Origin: CAYXEN01 sp964464035
Lineage (GTDB): Bacteria > Krumholzibacteriota > Krumholzibacteriia > WVZY01
Length of the DNA stretch: 40,085 bases
Assembly (NCBI GenBank): GCA_964464035.1
Contig: CAYXEN010000016.1
Coordinates: 1 to 40,085, forward strand
Direction: 5' to 3'
This document shows positions 32,694 to 40,085 of this stretch, piece by piece; position 1 is the stretch's first letter; each line of letters starts with the position of its first letter. A program made the position numbers and the translations under genes. The notes beneath the pieces are model-generated. The model was not told the DNA's origin, made no database searches, and saw nothing but the letters and a program-made list of their open reading frames with translations.

Positions 32694-33986
32694 TCATTGA
32701 CATTCGCCCGCGGCGTTGAGTGCGAGCAGGCGAAGATCGTGGAAGAAGGACGGATAGGATACCGATACGGCCCCGCTTCCCTCGATATAAGTGGTACCCT
32801 CGGCGAGCAATCCGGCGACGGCCATCGCCATGGCGATACGATGGTCTCCGTGCGAAGATACCCTTGCCCCCTGTAGGCGTGTCGGGCCCCTGACGATGAA
32901 ACCGTCTTCGAGCTCTTCTATATCGGCACCGAGAATCTTTAGGTTTTCCACGGTGGTCCGGATGCGGTCCGATTCCTTGTGGCGGAGCTCTCGCGCACCG
33001 GTGATCACCGTTTCACCTTCGGCCTGTGTAGCCGCGACGGCCAGGACGGGAAGTTCGTCGATGAGAAGCGGTATGATTTCCGGCGGCACCGTGACGCCGG
33101 TCAGTTCACTCGCTCTCACTATGATGTCGGCGACAGGTTCTTCGCCGTAGTTGTCCCCCTCGAGTGTTTCCATCGTCGCTCCCATCTCCTCCAGCACTTC
33201 GAGCAGGCCCGCCCGCGTCGGGTTGATGCCGACGCAGGGCAGGATTATCTCGGAGTCAGGCACGCACGTCGCGGCGACGATGAAATAAGCCGCGGACGAG
33301 ATATCCCCGGGGATCTTGATCCAGCTTCCCCGCAACCTTTCTCCACCTTTGATCGTGACGCCGGCTTGTTTCTTTTCAACCGAAGCGCCCATGAAAGCGA
33401 GCAGCCTTTCCGTGTGGTCCCTGCTCGGGGCGGGCTCATACACTGTCGTCTCCCCTTCGGCGTTGAGTCCCGCCATCAAGACCGCCGATTTCACCTGGGC
33501 GCTTGGAATCGATAATAGGTGCGTGATTCCTTTGAGCGCGCCGCCGTCGATGATCATGGGTAATTTCCCCCCCGATGTTGTTCTGATGTCCGCCCCCATC
33601 GCAGCCAAGGGCTCTGCCACCCGCGTCATCGGCCTCTTTCGCAATGATTCGTCGCCGTCGATGAAGCACTCGACGCCGAGCCCGGCGGCAAGGCCCGCGA
33701 GAAGCCTGGCGGTCGTAGCCGAGTTGCCGGCGTCGATTATCGCCCTGGATACGAAGGGGCGGGGCAGAACGAGAATGTTCGAGTCGGGCGTCTCCTCTAC
33801 GAAGCATCCCAGCTTTCGGAGTGCGGTTATCGTGCTGCCGATGTCCGCCGACTTGGGCGCGCCTTCGACGACATGTTTGCCCCTGGCCATCGAGCCGAGT
33901 ATCAGAGCCCGGTGGGCTATGGATTTATCTCCCGGCACCCTCAGTATTCCGCGCAGAGACCGGGTTTGCTGAATCAACGTTTCCAT
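32694..33986 (-). CDS. aroA: 3-phosphoshikimate 1-carboxyvinyltransferase (EPSP synthase), class II-like
   Basis: A 430-residue enzyme joining PEP and shikimate-3-phosphate. LRGILRVPGDKSIAHRALIL (11-30) is the hallmark N-terminus. The PEP-loop reads DAGNSATTARLL (85-96). Ala90 stands where glyphosate-sensitive class I enzymes have Gly96 (E. coli), and Leu95 replaces Pro101. Ala at this position is the feature of glyphosate-insensitive class II enzymes such as CP4. RHKESDRI and SHGDHRIAMA complete the active site. Its start overlaps the DAHP synthase/TyrA gene by 62 bp. An AAAGGA lies ~12 bases before the ATG. Confidence 0.95.
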   Translation of the reverse strand: METLIQQTRSLRGILRVPGDKSIAHRALILGSMARGKHVVEGAPKSADIGSTITALRKLGCFVEETPDSNILVLPRPFVSRAIIDAGNSATTARLLAGLAAGLGVECFIDGDESLRKRPMTRVAEPLAAMGADIRTTSGGKLPMIIDGGALKGITHLLSIPSAQVKSAVLMAGLNAEGETTVYEPAPSRDHTERLLAFMGASVEKKQAGVTIKGGERLRGSWIKIPGDISSAAYFIVAATCVPDSEIILPCVGINPTRAGLLEVLEEMGATMETLEGDNYGEEPVADIIVRASELTGVTVPPEIIPLLIDELPVLAVAATQAEGETVITGARELRHKESDRIRTTVENLKILGADIEELEDGFIVRGPTRLQGARVSSHGDHRIAMAMAVAGLLAEGTTYIEGSGAVSVSYPSFFHDLRLLALNAAGECQ

Positions 33987-35934
33987 CGTTTGTCGTTATC
34001 CTTTCGCGAATATCCCGTAACTTCTCGAGAACTGCTTGCAGTTTTTCTCCCTCGCCGGTGATGGTCGAGAGAAGCGAACGGACCTCTTTGTCGAACGCTT
34101 CGTATGCCTCGATGAGCTTGTCGCTGTTGGTGAGGCAGATATCGGCGCGCATCTGGGGAGAAGAAGCCACTACGCGCGTCGCCGACCGGAAGGCGCCGCC
34201 CGTGAGACGCGCGGCAACTGCTCCATTCTTGTCGACGAGCGATGTCAAGGCACATCCCAGGAGGTAGGGGAGATGGCTCGTGATCGCCGTTACCTCGTCG
34301 TGCGCATCGGCGTCCATGAAGAAGACCCGTGCTCCGATTCGCGAGAGGACGTCGTCGAGCCGCTTTTCAACCCGTCGAGTGAAGGAGCGGGTCTTGACAA
34401 GGACGAAGCTTTTCCCCGCGAAGAGACGCGGGTTCCAGCCGTCGGGACCGGAGCGCTCGGTGCCGGCGATGGGATGCCCGCCGATGCAGTGAACTTTGCC
34501 CCCGCTTTTCTCCATTTCCAAGACGATCGACCTCTTGGTGCTTCCGACGTCGACGAGGATGGATCCCGGACGCATGATCCTTGTTGCCGCGGCGACGAGA
34601 CGGACGATCTCGCGCGAGGGAACGGCGAGAAAGACCATGTCGGCTTCTTCGAGCGCCCGGTTCAAGTCCGGAGCGGAGAAGTCTATGAGCTTTCGGTTCA
34701 ATGCTTCCCCGAGCAACTTTTCGTCGCTGTCGTATCCATGGATCGTGCAAGCAAGATCACTTGTCTTCAGGGCCGCGGCGAGAGAGCCTCCGATCTGGCC
34801 GAGGCCTATGATCGCTACCCGAATCTTCCGCCCGCTCGTGGTCGTAAAGGCCACGGTGGTTTGTTGTCGCGGTGCTTGGTCGTCTACGTGCGGGTCTTTC
34901 CCAGGGAAAAGTCTTCCCCCGATCGGCCTTCCCAGCGCCTCGGCGACGGCTTGCACGCCGCGCATCATCTCTTCGAATTCGGGAAAGGAAAGACTCTGCA
35001 CCCCGTCGCAGAGTGCATCCGCGGGAGAAGGGTGAACTTCGACGATGATGCCATCCGCTCCGGCGGCGACGGCCGCCATGGCCATGGGACGGATGAGGTG
35101 GCGGGCTCCCGTTGCATGGCTCGGGTCGACGATGACCGGCAAGTGGCTCCTGCTCTTTATGACGGGGACGGCCGAGATGTCGAGCGTGTTGCGAGTGGTC
35201 GTCTCGAAGGTTCTTATGCCCCGCTCGCACAGGATGACCTGGGTGTTGCCGTTCGAGAGAATGTACTCCGCCGCCATGAGAAGCTCCTCGATCTTGGACA
35301 TCATCCCGCGCTTGAGGAGCACGGGCTTTCTTACCCCTCCCACCGCCTCGAGAAGGGCGTAGTTCTGCATGTTTCTTGCGCCCACCTGGAGTATGTCCGC
35401 GTACTTGCCGACGAGATCGACCAGGTGAGGGGAAGTGACCTCGGTGACGATGGGCAGGCCGGTTCGTTTCTTCACCTCGAGGAGTATCTTCAGTCCTTCC
35501 TCTCCCAGCCCCTGGAAACTGTACGGCGACGTGCGCGGCTTGAAGGCCCCTCCTCTAAGGACCCGTGCTCCGGATGCTTTCACCGCTTCGGCGGTGGAGA
35601 GGGCCTGGTCGAAGCTTTCCACCGAGCAAGGGCCGGCCATGACGACGAAACTCTTCCCGCCGATTGCCACGCCGTTCACCCTCACGATGGTCTTGTCGGG
35701 CTTGAATTCGCGGTTGCCGAGCTTGTACGGTTCGTCGATGGAAGTTATCCTCTCGACACCGGGCATCGCCTCCAAGCCGGGCAGGTCTTTTATTTTTCCC
35801 GCGCCCAGGACTCCGATCGTGGTCTTGTCCTCGCTCCTGAGGGGAAGAGGTTTGAAGCCGAGTTCCTCCACCTTGCGTATCACGCCCCCGATGTCGGATA
35901 CGGAAGCATTGTTTTTCATGACGATGACTTTCAT
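33925..35934 (-). CDS. fused DAHP synthase (type I-beta) / prephenate dehydrogenase
   Basis: A 669-residue bifunctional enzyme. Residues 1-70 form the ferredoxin-like regulatory domain seen in Thermotoga-type DAHP synthases. Residues ~75-340 are the DAHP synthase barrel: MAGPCSVES (99-107), RGGAFKPRTSPYSFQG (127-142), VDPSHATG (269-276). After a ~25-residue linker, residues 372-669 are prephenate/arogenate dehydrogenase: NAD motif GLGQIGGS (377-384), VDVGSTK (461-467) and GGHPIAGTERSG (485-496). It couples the first shikimate step to the tyrosine branch and may allow feedback between them. The start follows AAGGAG and overlaps the aroH stop (ATGA). Confidence 0.95.
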   Translation of the reverse strand: MKVIVMKNNASVSDIGGVIRKVEELGFKPLPLRSEDKTTIGVLGAGKIKDLPGLEAMPGVERITSIDEPYKLGNREFKPDKTIVRVNGVAIGGKSFVVMAGPCSVESFDQALSTAEAVKASGARVLRGGAFKPRTSPYSFQGLGEEGLKILLEVKKRTGLPIVTEVTSPHLVDLVGKYADILQVGARNMQNYALLEAVGGVRKPVLLKRGMMSKIEELLMAAEYILSNGNTQVILCERGIRTFETTTRNTLDISAVPVIKSRSHLPVIVDPSHATGARHLIRPMAMAAVAAGADGIIVEVHPSPADALCDGVQSLSFPEFEEMMRGVQAVAEALGRPIGGRLFPGKDPHVDDQAPRQQTTVAFTTTSGRKIRVAIIGLGQIGGSLAAALKTSDLACTIHGYDSDEKLLGEALNRKLIDFSAPDLNRALEEADMVFLAVPSREIVRLVAAATRIMRPGSILVDVGSTKRSIVLEMEKSGGKVHCIGGHPIAGTERSGPDGWNPRLFAGKSFVLVKTRSFTRRVEKRLDDVLSRIGARVFFMDADAHDEVTAITSHLPYLLGCALTSLVDKNGAVAARLTGGAFRSATRVVASSPQMRADICLTNSDKLIEAYEAFDKEVRSLLSTITGEGEKLQAVLEKLRDIRERITTNDGNVDSANPVSARNTEGAGR

Positions 35935-36299
35935 TTCTCTCCTTCTTCCGCGAGATCGGGGCGCAGCTCCCTGGCCTTGCCGATGTACAGGTGCTTCGGA
36001 TCCATTTGCGAGTCGCAGTTTACTAGAAGCAGCACGCGAACGACGCTTTTCATTCCTCCCGCGATATCGAGCTCCTGGGCGCAAAGGACGGGAACCTTGT
36101 CCCAGCCGATCTCCCTCAAGACTCCGGCGGGAAAAGCCGCGGTAAGATCGGATGTGGACGTGAAGAAGACGCTTGCCACGGAACTCTCCTGCACTTTGTT
36201 GGTCTCGATCAACCGCCCGAGGAGCTCCCTGGCGGCACCCAGAATGGCTTCGCGTGTATTTTCACGGGCGACGATTGCACCTCGTATTCCTACCAGCAC
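35931..36299 (-). CDS. aroH: chorismate mutase, AroH class
   Basis: A 122-residue monofunctional chorismate mutase that converts chorismate to prephenate, feeding the dehydrogenase encoded next. It matches the trimeric AroH fold of Bacillus: VLVGIRGAIVARENTREAI at the start, FFTSTSDLTAAFPAG near 46-60 and QELDIAGGM. I place the start at GTG 36299 because AAAGGAGG lies nine bases upstream and the length then fits the family. Upstream ATG 36347 adds 16 residues without a ribosome site. It is coupled to the DAHP synthase gene by an ATGA overlap. Confidence 0.93.
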   Translation of the reverse strand: MLVGIRGAIVARENTREAILGAARELLGRLIETNKVQESSVASVFFTSTSDLTAAFPAGVLREIGWDKVPVLCAQELDIAGGMKSVVRVLLLVNCDSQMDPKHLYIGKARELRPDLAEEGEK

Positions 36300-36359
36300 T
36301 CTTGAAGTCCTCCTTTCATGGCTTTTGTGAATCGCACTGAGATCCATCGTTCTCGATGC

Positions 36360-37157
36360 TCAGTTGTTCATCGCATTCTTGACTTCACTCACGAGTCGAG
36401 CGACGCCTTCCACGGCGCTCGTCCGCGAGGAGGAAGACCTGATCCTTTCTATGATTGCGCTGCCCATTATCACTCCGTCGGAAAACGCGCTCACCTTCTT
36501 CGCCTGCTCGGGACTGGAGATGCCGAAGCCCACGTAGACGGGAACTTCGGTGAAAGCGCGGACGTCGTTTGCGATCGATTCCAGTCCATGCGAGAGCTCG
36601 GTTCTCGTTCCCGTCACACCCGTAACCGAAACCAGGTAGAGAAACCCTCCGGCACCCCTCGCTATTTTCTCGATGCGCTCGCCGCCCGACGTCGGGGCCA
36701 GCAGGTCGATGTACGTCAAGCCGCTCTTGTTGAAAGGCTCCCTGAACGTGCTCGATTCTTCATGGGGGACATCCGGGAGGATGACGCCGCAAATACCGGC
36801 GGAAGAGACGACTCGGGAGAACCGCTCGACGCCGAATTGGAGAACCGGGTTCACGTAGCTCATGAGAACGAGGGGTGTTTCCATCTCTCCGGCTATCCTC
36901 CCCGCGATGTCGATTATGTCTGTGAGGCTGATTCCCGATTCGAGCGCTCGCTGGGACGCCTCTTGGATCACGGGCCCGTCTGCGATGGGATCGGAAAAGG
37001 GGACCCCGATCTCGATCATGTCGCATCCGGCTTGGGAGGCGGCATGGAGAAGATCCACGAAGGTCTCCTTGTCGGGGTAACCGGCCGTCAGGTAGATGAC
37101 GAGAGCCTTCTCTCCTTCCTTTTTCAAGGTCCTTGCCGTTGCGTCAACTCTCGACAC
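36360..37157 (-). CDS. trpA: tryptophan synthase alpha subunit
   Basis: Cleaves indole-3-glycerol phosphate to indole, which is channelled to the beta subunit. VIYLTAGYPDKET, the catalytic Glu and Asp in IEIGVPFSDPIADGP, and SVTGVTGTRTEL, VGFGIS and MGSAII are all family motifs. GTG 37157 is preferred as start because GGGAGG lies eight bases upstream; it overlaps the trpB stop by 14 bases. ATG 37184 (nine more residues) is an alternative. About 60 bp separate it from aroH. Confidence 0.95.
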   Translation of the reverse strand: MSRVDATARTLKKEGEKALVIYLTAGYPDKETFVDLLHAASQAGCDMIEIGVPFSDPIADGPVIQEASQRALESGISLTDIIDIAGRIAGEMETPLVLMSYVNPVLQFGVERFSRVVSSAGICGVILPDVPHEESSTFREPFNKSGLTYIDLLAPTSGGERIEKIARGAGGFLYLVSVTGVTGTRTELSHGLESIANDVRAFTEVPVYVGFGISSPEQAKKVSAFSDGVIMGSAIIERIRSSSSRTSAVEGVARLVSEVKNAMNN

Positions 37158-38370
37158 GATCTTTTCCTCCCGCTTGTGATTCATCTTGAAGCCTTTCGTC
37201 GTTTCGTTCGCCGAGAAATTCGGTTACGCTGTCGACGTCCTTGTCACCCCTGCCCGAAAGGTTGACCACTATGATTTCGCTTCTCGGAGCGCTCTGGAGA
37301 TACTTCATCGTGTATGCGAGCGCGTGGCTCGATTCCAGCGCGGGGATGATGCCCTCGAGTTCGGAGAGCACATGAAAAGCCTCGAGTGCCTCCGAGTCGG
37401 TCACCTTCTCGTATAGGACCCTCCCGGAATCCTTGAGAAAACTGTGCTCCGGTCCGACTCCGGGATAGTCGAGCCCCGCGGCGATGGAGTGTGCGGGGCC
37501 GACCTGCCCGCAACCGTCCTGCAGGAGATAGCTGTACGAACCGTGGAGTACTCCCGGCACTCCCTCCCCGAGAGCGGCCGCATGCCCCTTGGAGGAACCT
37601 CCAGCTTCCACTCCGATCATTTTCACTTCTTTCTCTTCGAGAAAGGGGTGGAAGAGACCGAGGGAATTCGAACCGCCCCCCACGCACGCAATGAGGCAAG
37701 TGGGCATTCTTCGCTCTTTCTCAAGGATTTGCTCTTTCGTTTCCTTGCCGATCACAGACTGGAAATCCCTGACGATCATCGGGTAGGGGTGCGGGCCGAC
37801 CGTCGAGCCGATTATGTAATGAGTCCTCTTTATGTTCGTCACCCAGTCGCGGATCGCCTCGCTGGTGGCGTCCTTGAGGGTTCTGCTCCCGGAGGAGACC
37901 GGGATGACTTCCGCGCCGAGAAGCTTCATCCGGATCACGTTGGGGCGTTGGCGGGACATGTCGATTTCTCCCATGTAGATCGTGCATTCCATGTCGAAGA
38001 GCGCCGCTGCGGTCGCGGTGGCGACGCCGTGTTGCCCCGCCCCGGTTTCGGCGATAACCCTTTTCTTGCCCATCCTCCTGGCCAGGAGAACCTGGCCTAT
38101 GCAATTGTTGATCTTGTGAGCACCGGTGTGGTTCAGGTCTTCCCGCTTGAGATACACCTTCGCACCCGACCCGAAGCGCTCGCTGAAGCGGCGGGCCTGG
38201 TAGAGCGGTGTCGGTCGGCCCGAGTAGTCCTGCAAGAGCTGTTCGAGCTCGTCCTTGAAAGCCGCATCGGCCTTCGCCCGCGCGTAGGCATCCTCCAGCT
38301 CGAGCAGGCAGGACACCACGGTTTCCGGAACGTACATGCCGCCGTATTTACCGAAGCGCCCGCGACTCAT
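37144..38370 (-). CDS. trpB: tryptophan synthase beta subunit
   Basis: A ~408-residue PLP enzyme condensing indole and serine. GKYGGMYVPETV at the N-terminus, LKREDLNHTGAHKINN with the PLP-binding Lys, AETGAGQHGVATA, GGGSNSLG and the late SGRGDKD are diagnostic. It is the canonical TrpB1 type that pairs with TrpA, which follows it. GGAGG before ATG 38370 sets the start. The ATG overlaps the trpF stop (ATGA). Confidence 0.97.
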   Translation of the reverse strand: MSRGRFGKYGGMYVPETVVSCLLELEDAYARAKADAAFKDELEQLLQDYSGRPTPLYQARRFSERFGSGAKVYLKREDLNHTGAHKINNCIGQVLLARRMGKKRVIAETGAGQHGVATATAAALFDMECTIYMGEIDMSRQRPNVIRMKLLGAEVIPVSSGSRTLKDATSEAIRDWVTNIKRTHYIIGSTVGPHPYPMIVRDFQSVIGKETKEQILEKERRMPTCLIACVGGGSNSLGLFHPFLEEKEVKMIGVEAGGSSKGHAAALGEGVPGVLHGSYSYLLQDGCGQVGPAHSIAAGLDYPGVGPEHSFLKDSGRVLYEKVTDSEALEAFHVLSELEGIIPALESSHALAYTMKYLQSAPRSEIIVVNLSGRGDKDVDSVTEFLGERNDERLQDESQAGGKDRVES

Positions 38371-39014
38371 GTTCGCACCTCCGCGATGAATCGTTCGAGA
38401 AGATCCTCGTCCTTGATTCCCGGTTGCCTTTCCACGCCCCTGCAAACGTCGATACAGAAAGGGTCGACTGTGCTCATGCAGCTACGCACGTTGCTTGCAT
38501 CGAGGCCTCCGGCCAGGAAAACCCGATAACCCTCGGCGGATGCTTGGGCGGCCGCTTGCCAGAGCATATCGAGCGAACCGGCGCGTTCTTCGCTCGAGCG
38601 GAATGGATAAGCGTTCGCCTTGTCGAGGTCGAAAAGAAAGTAGTGAGCCTCTCCGTATTCGCCGAGCGCGCCGATTCGCGATTCCGAGCCGGGCGAGACG
38701 GCCTTTATTATCGGGATGGAAGCGGCTTCGAAGAGCTTTTCGCAGTACGCGGGCGTCTCGCTCCCGTGAAGCTGCACGAGATCGAGCCCGCAATGTTCGA
38801 CTACTCGCGCCACAAACTCGAGCGGCGCATCCACGAAGACGCCGACGAGTCTTGCACGGGGAAGCGCCGTCCTTATCATTCGAACTGTCTCCATCGATAC
38901 TTTGCGGGGGCTGTCTGCGAATATGACCCCAAGGTAATCGACGCCCAGCGAAAAGCATTTCCTTGCATCCTCGAGACAAGTGATTCCACAAACTTTTATC
39001 CTGGTCTCATTCAT
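38367..39014 (-). CDS. trpF: phosphoribosylanthranilate isomerase
   Basis: A 215-residue TIM-barrel enzyme of tryptophan synthesis. RIKVCGIT (5-12) holds the catalytic Cys. VDYLGVIFADSPRKVS, LVQLHGSE with DLVQ, and the phosphate-binding LAGGLDASNV and GVER-type segment fit. It is a stand-alone TrpF, not fused to TrpC. GAGGA precedes ATG 39014. It is 12 bp after trpC and overlaps trpB. Confidence 0.95.
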   Translation of the reverse strand: MNETRIKVCGITCLEDARKCFSLGVDYLGVIFADSPRKVSMETVRMIRTALPRARLVGVFVDAPLEFVARVVEHCGLDLVQLHGSETPAYCEKLFEAASIPIIKAVSPGSESRIGALGEYGEAHYFLFDLDKANAYPFRSSEERAGSLDMLWQAAAQASAEGYRVFLAGGLDASNVRSCMSTVDPFCIDVCRGVERQPGIKDEDLLERFIAEVRT

Positions 39015-39026
39015 GTCATTTCCTCG

Positions 39027-39827
39027 TCAAATCGTTCCTGCGGCGGAATCACATCGACCCCCGCCGGCCAGTTCGCGAAGACGCTTGCCCGGATCGGGAG
39101 CGTCCAGGATCGCTCCGCCTATGAGAAACGCGTGAACTCCCGCATCGATGAGCGACTCCATCTCCCCGCGCGAGTTTATCCCGCTCTCGGAGACGATGAA
39201 TACGCCCGCCGGAATCCGGGGTATGAGTTTCCTCGTGGTGTGCGTATCGACGTCGAGAGAATCCAGGTTACGATTGTTGATGCCGATCGTCTCTGCGCCT
39301 GCCGCCAATGCTTTTTCGATGTCCGCTTCCGTATGAACCTCCACTATCGCGTGCATTTGCAGCTCGTGTGCGAGTGCGAGGAGGGAAGCGAGTTCCCCCG
39401 CGGATAGAATCGCGGCGATGAGGAGGATCGCATCCGCGTGAAAAGCGCGCGCCGCGACGACCTGGTAGGAATCGATGAAGAAATCCTTGACCAGCATGGG
39501 AAGCGATGTCTTGCTCCTGAAGTCCCTGGCTTCTTCCAATGTTATTCCGAAATGGGGCGTATCCACTACGACCGACAAAGCCGAGGCTCCGTTTTGCTCA
39601 TAGATGACGGGGAGTTCATCCAGCATCGAACTCGAACGGAATCGCGGAATGTTGGGAGACCTCCGCTTGATCTCGGCTATTATCCTCCCGCGTCTGTTTA
39701 TTGCCGTGAAAAAATCCCTTGCGGGTTCTCGGCGCGCGATGCGCTCGAGTTCTTCCCGGGGCGTTTCGAGCATTCGCCTGGCGATCTCCTTTTCTTTTTC
39801 AGCGAGCACGTGTTCGAGAAAACCCAT
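39027..39827 (-). CDS. trpC: indole-3-glycerol phosphate synthase
   Basis: A 266-residue TIM-barrel enzyme closing the indole ring. IIAEIKRRSPNIP (catalytic Lys), LVKDFFIDSYQV, EVHTEADIEKALAAGAETIGINNRNLDS and VSESGI are diagnostic. GGAGGGGG before ATG 39827 sets the start. It begins 1 bp past the trpD stop. The last ~12 residues are variable. Confidence 0.96.
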   Translation of the reverse strand: MGFLEHVLAEKEKEIARRMLETPREELERIARREPARDFFTAINRRGRIIAEIKRRSPNIPRFRSSSMLDELPVIYEQNGASALSVVVDTPHFGITLEEARDFRSKTSLPMLVKDFFIDSYQVVAARAFHADAILLIAAILSAGELASLLALAHELQMHAIVEVHTEADIEKALAAGAETIGINNRNLDSLDVDTHTTRKLIPRIPAGVFIVSESGINSRGEMESLIDAGVHAFLIGGAILDAPDPGKRLRELAGGGRCDSAAGTI

Positions 39828-39828
39828 G

Positions 39829-40085
39829 TCAATCCCCCTCCTTCGCTTCCAACCGCCCGAGAGTTTGTGAAGCTTCGCGGAGCCTTTCCAATGCTTGAAG
39901 GGCTCGTCCCGAGTCGATCGCCTCTTGGGCGAGGCGAACGCCGTCGATCACGGTCTTGGCCCTGTCCGCGGCGAGGGCCGCGAAGGCGCAATTCAGGACG
40001 ACGACGTCGCGGTGAGGGCCGCGACGCCCCTTGAGGATCGATTCGATCAAGGCGGCGTTCTCATCCGGGGCGCCTCCCTGTATAC
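39829..40085 (-). CDS. trpD: anthranilate phosphoribosyltransferase (C-terminal part; rest outside window)
   Basis: Only the last ~85 residues are inside the window. The frame is open to the right edge, where GGAPDENAALIESIL and GPHRDVVVLNCAFAALAAD match the C-terminal part of TrpD. It is the most upstream gene seen of the supra-operon, so trpE/trpG and the operon promoter are expected beyond the window edge. Confidence 0.9.
   Translation of the reverse strand, partial: IQGGAPDENAALIESILKGRRGPHRDVVVLNCAFAALAADRAKTVIDGVRLAQEAIDSGRALQALERLREASQTLGRLEAKEGD

Noticed and set aside
34036..36330. 764-codon plus-strand open frame opposite the DAHP synthase/TyrA gene
   Set aside because: Antisense shadow caused by GC-rich codon bias; the minus-strand product has clear enzyme motifs throughout.
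36300..36347. ATG start 16 residues upstream for aroH
   Set aside because: The AAAGGAGG site lies inside this extension and points to GTG 36299; the family length also fits the shorter form.
1..40085. CRISPR arrays, tRNA/rRNA genes, intact insertion sequences, prophage
   Set aside because: No regularly spaced repeats, RNA gene signatures, transposase or phage structural genes were recognised on either strand.

Overview
The window looks like part of a chromosome scaffold from an uncultured, GC-rich, diderm bacterium, probably assembled from a metagenome. There is a 100-N scaffold gap at 25178-25277. Lipoproteins, an outer-membrane barrel, secreted peptidases and a periplasmic multiheme cytochrome point to a Gram-negative envelope. 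The ferredoxin-linked 2-oxoacid oxidoreductase, the NapH-like polyferredoxin and the multiheme cytochrome point to anaerobic or microaerobic redox metabolism. A candidate phylum near the FCB group (Krumholzibacteriota/Eisenbacteria-like) would fit, but that is only an impression. No rRNA, tRNA, CRISPR array or intact mobile element was seen.

The left part (1-13.2 kb) is a mosaic of short transcription units. It starts with the end of a fused gamma-alpha 2-oxoacid:ferredoxin oxidoreductase subunit, its beta subunit and a DsrE-family protein. Next come a large unrecognised protein combining a kinase-like N-terminus with a membrane C-terminus, a methyltransferase, and a membrane protein joining a heme-copper-oxidase-like segment to two DUF1858 domains. 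A small Rho-N/SAP-type protein, a GT-C glycosyltransferase, an S9 peptidase and an aspartase/fumarase-family lyase follow.

The middle part (13.2-28.4 kb) is dominated by envelope and redox proteins. Two DUF3179 lipoproteins flank an outer-membrane barrel, a ferritin and a 766-residue fusion of a flavin oxidoreductase with a NapH-like polyferredoxin. Beyond them lie an S46 dipeptidyl-peptidase, a lipoprotein cytochrome with up to ten hemes, a DUF4236-TPR protein and a phospholipase-B-like hydrolase (both cut by the gap), a caspase-domain remnant and a secreted protein with an apparent frameshift in its signal peptide.

The right part (28.5-40.1 kb) is one long minus-strand aromatic amino acid supra-operon, transcribed right to left: trpD(partial)-trpC-trpF-trpB-trpA-aroH-[DAHP synthase/prephenate dehydrogenase fusion]-aroA-aroE-aroC-[aroK-aroB fusion]-aroQ. 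Many junctions overlap by four bases (ATGA). The segment encodes all seven shikimate-pathway steps, chorismate mutase, prephenate dehydrogenase and most of the tryptophan branch. The two gene fusions, and a glyphosate-insensitive-type residue in AroA, are its most distinctive points. The other strong oddities are the apparently permuted flavoprotein fusion with a perfect palindromic operator candidate in front of it, and the kinase-like membrane protein.
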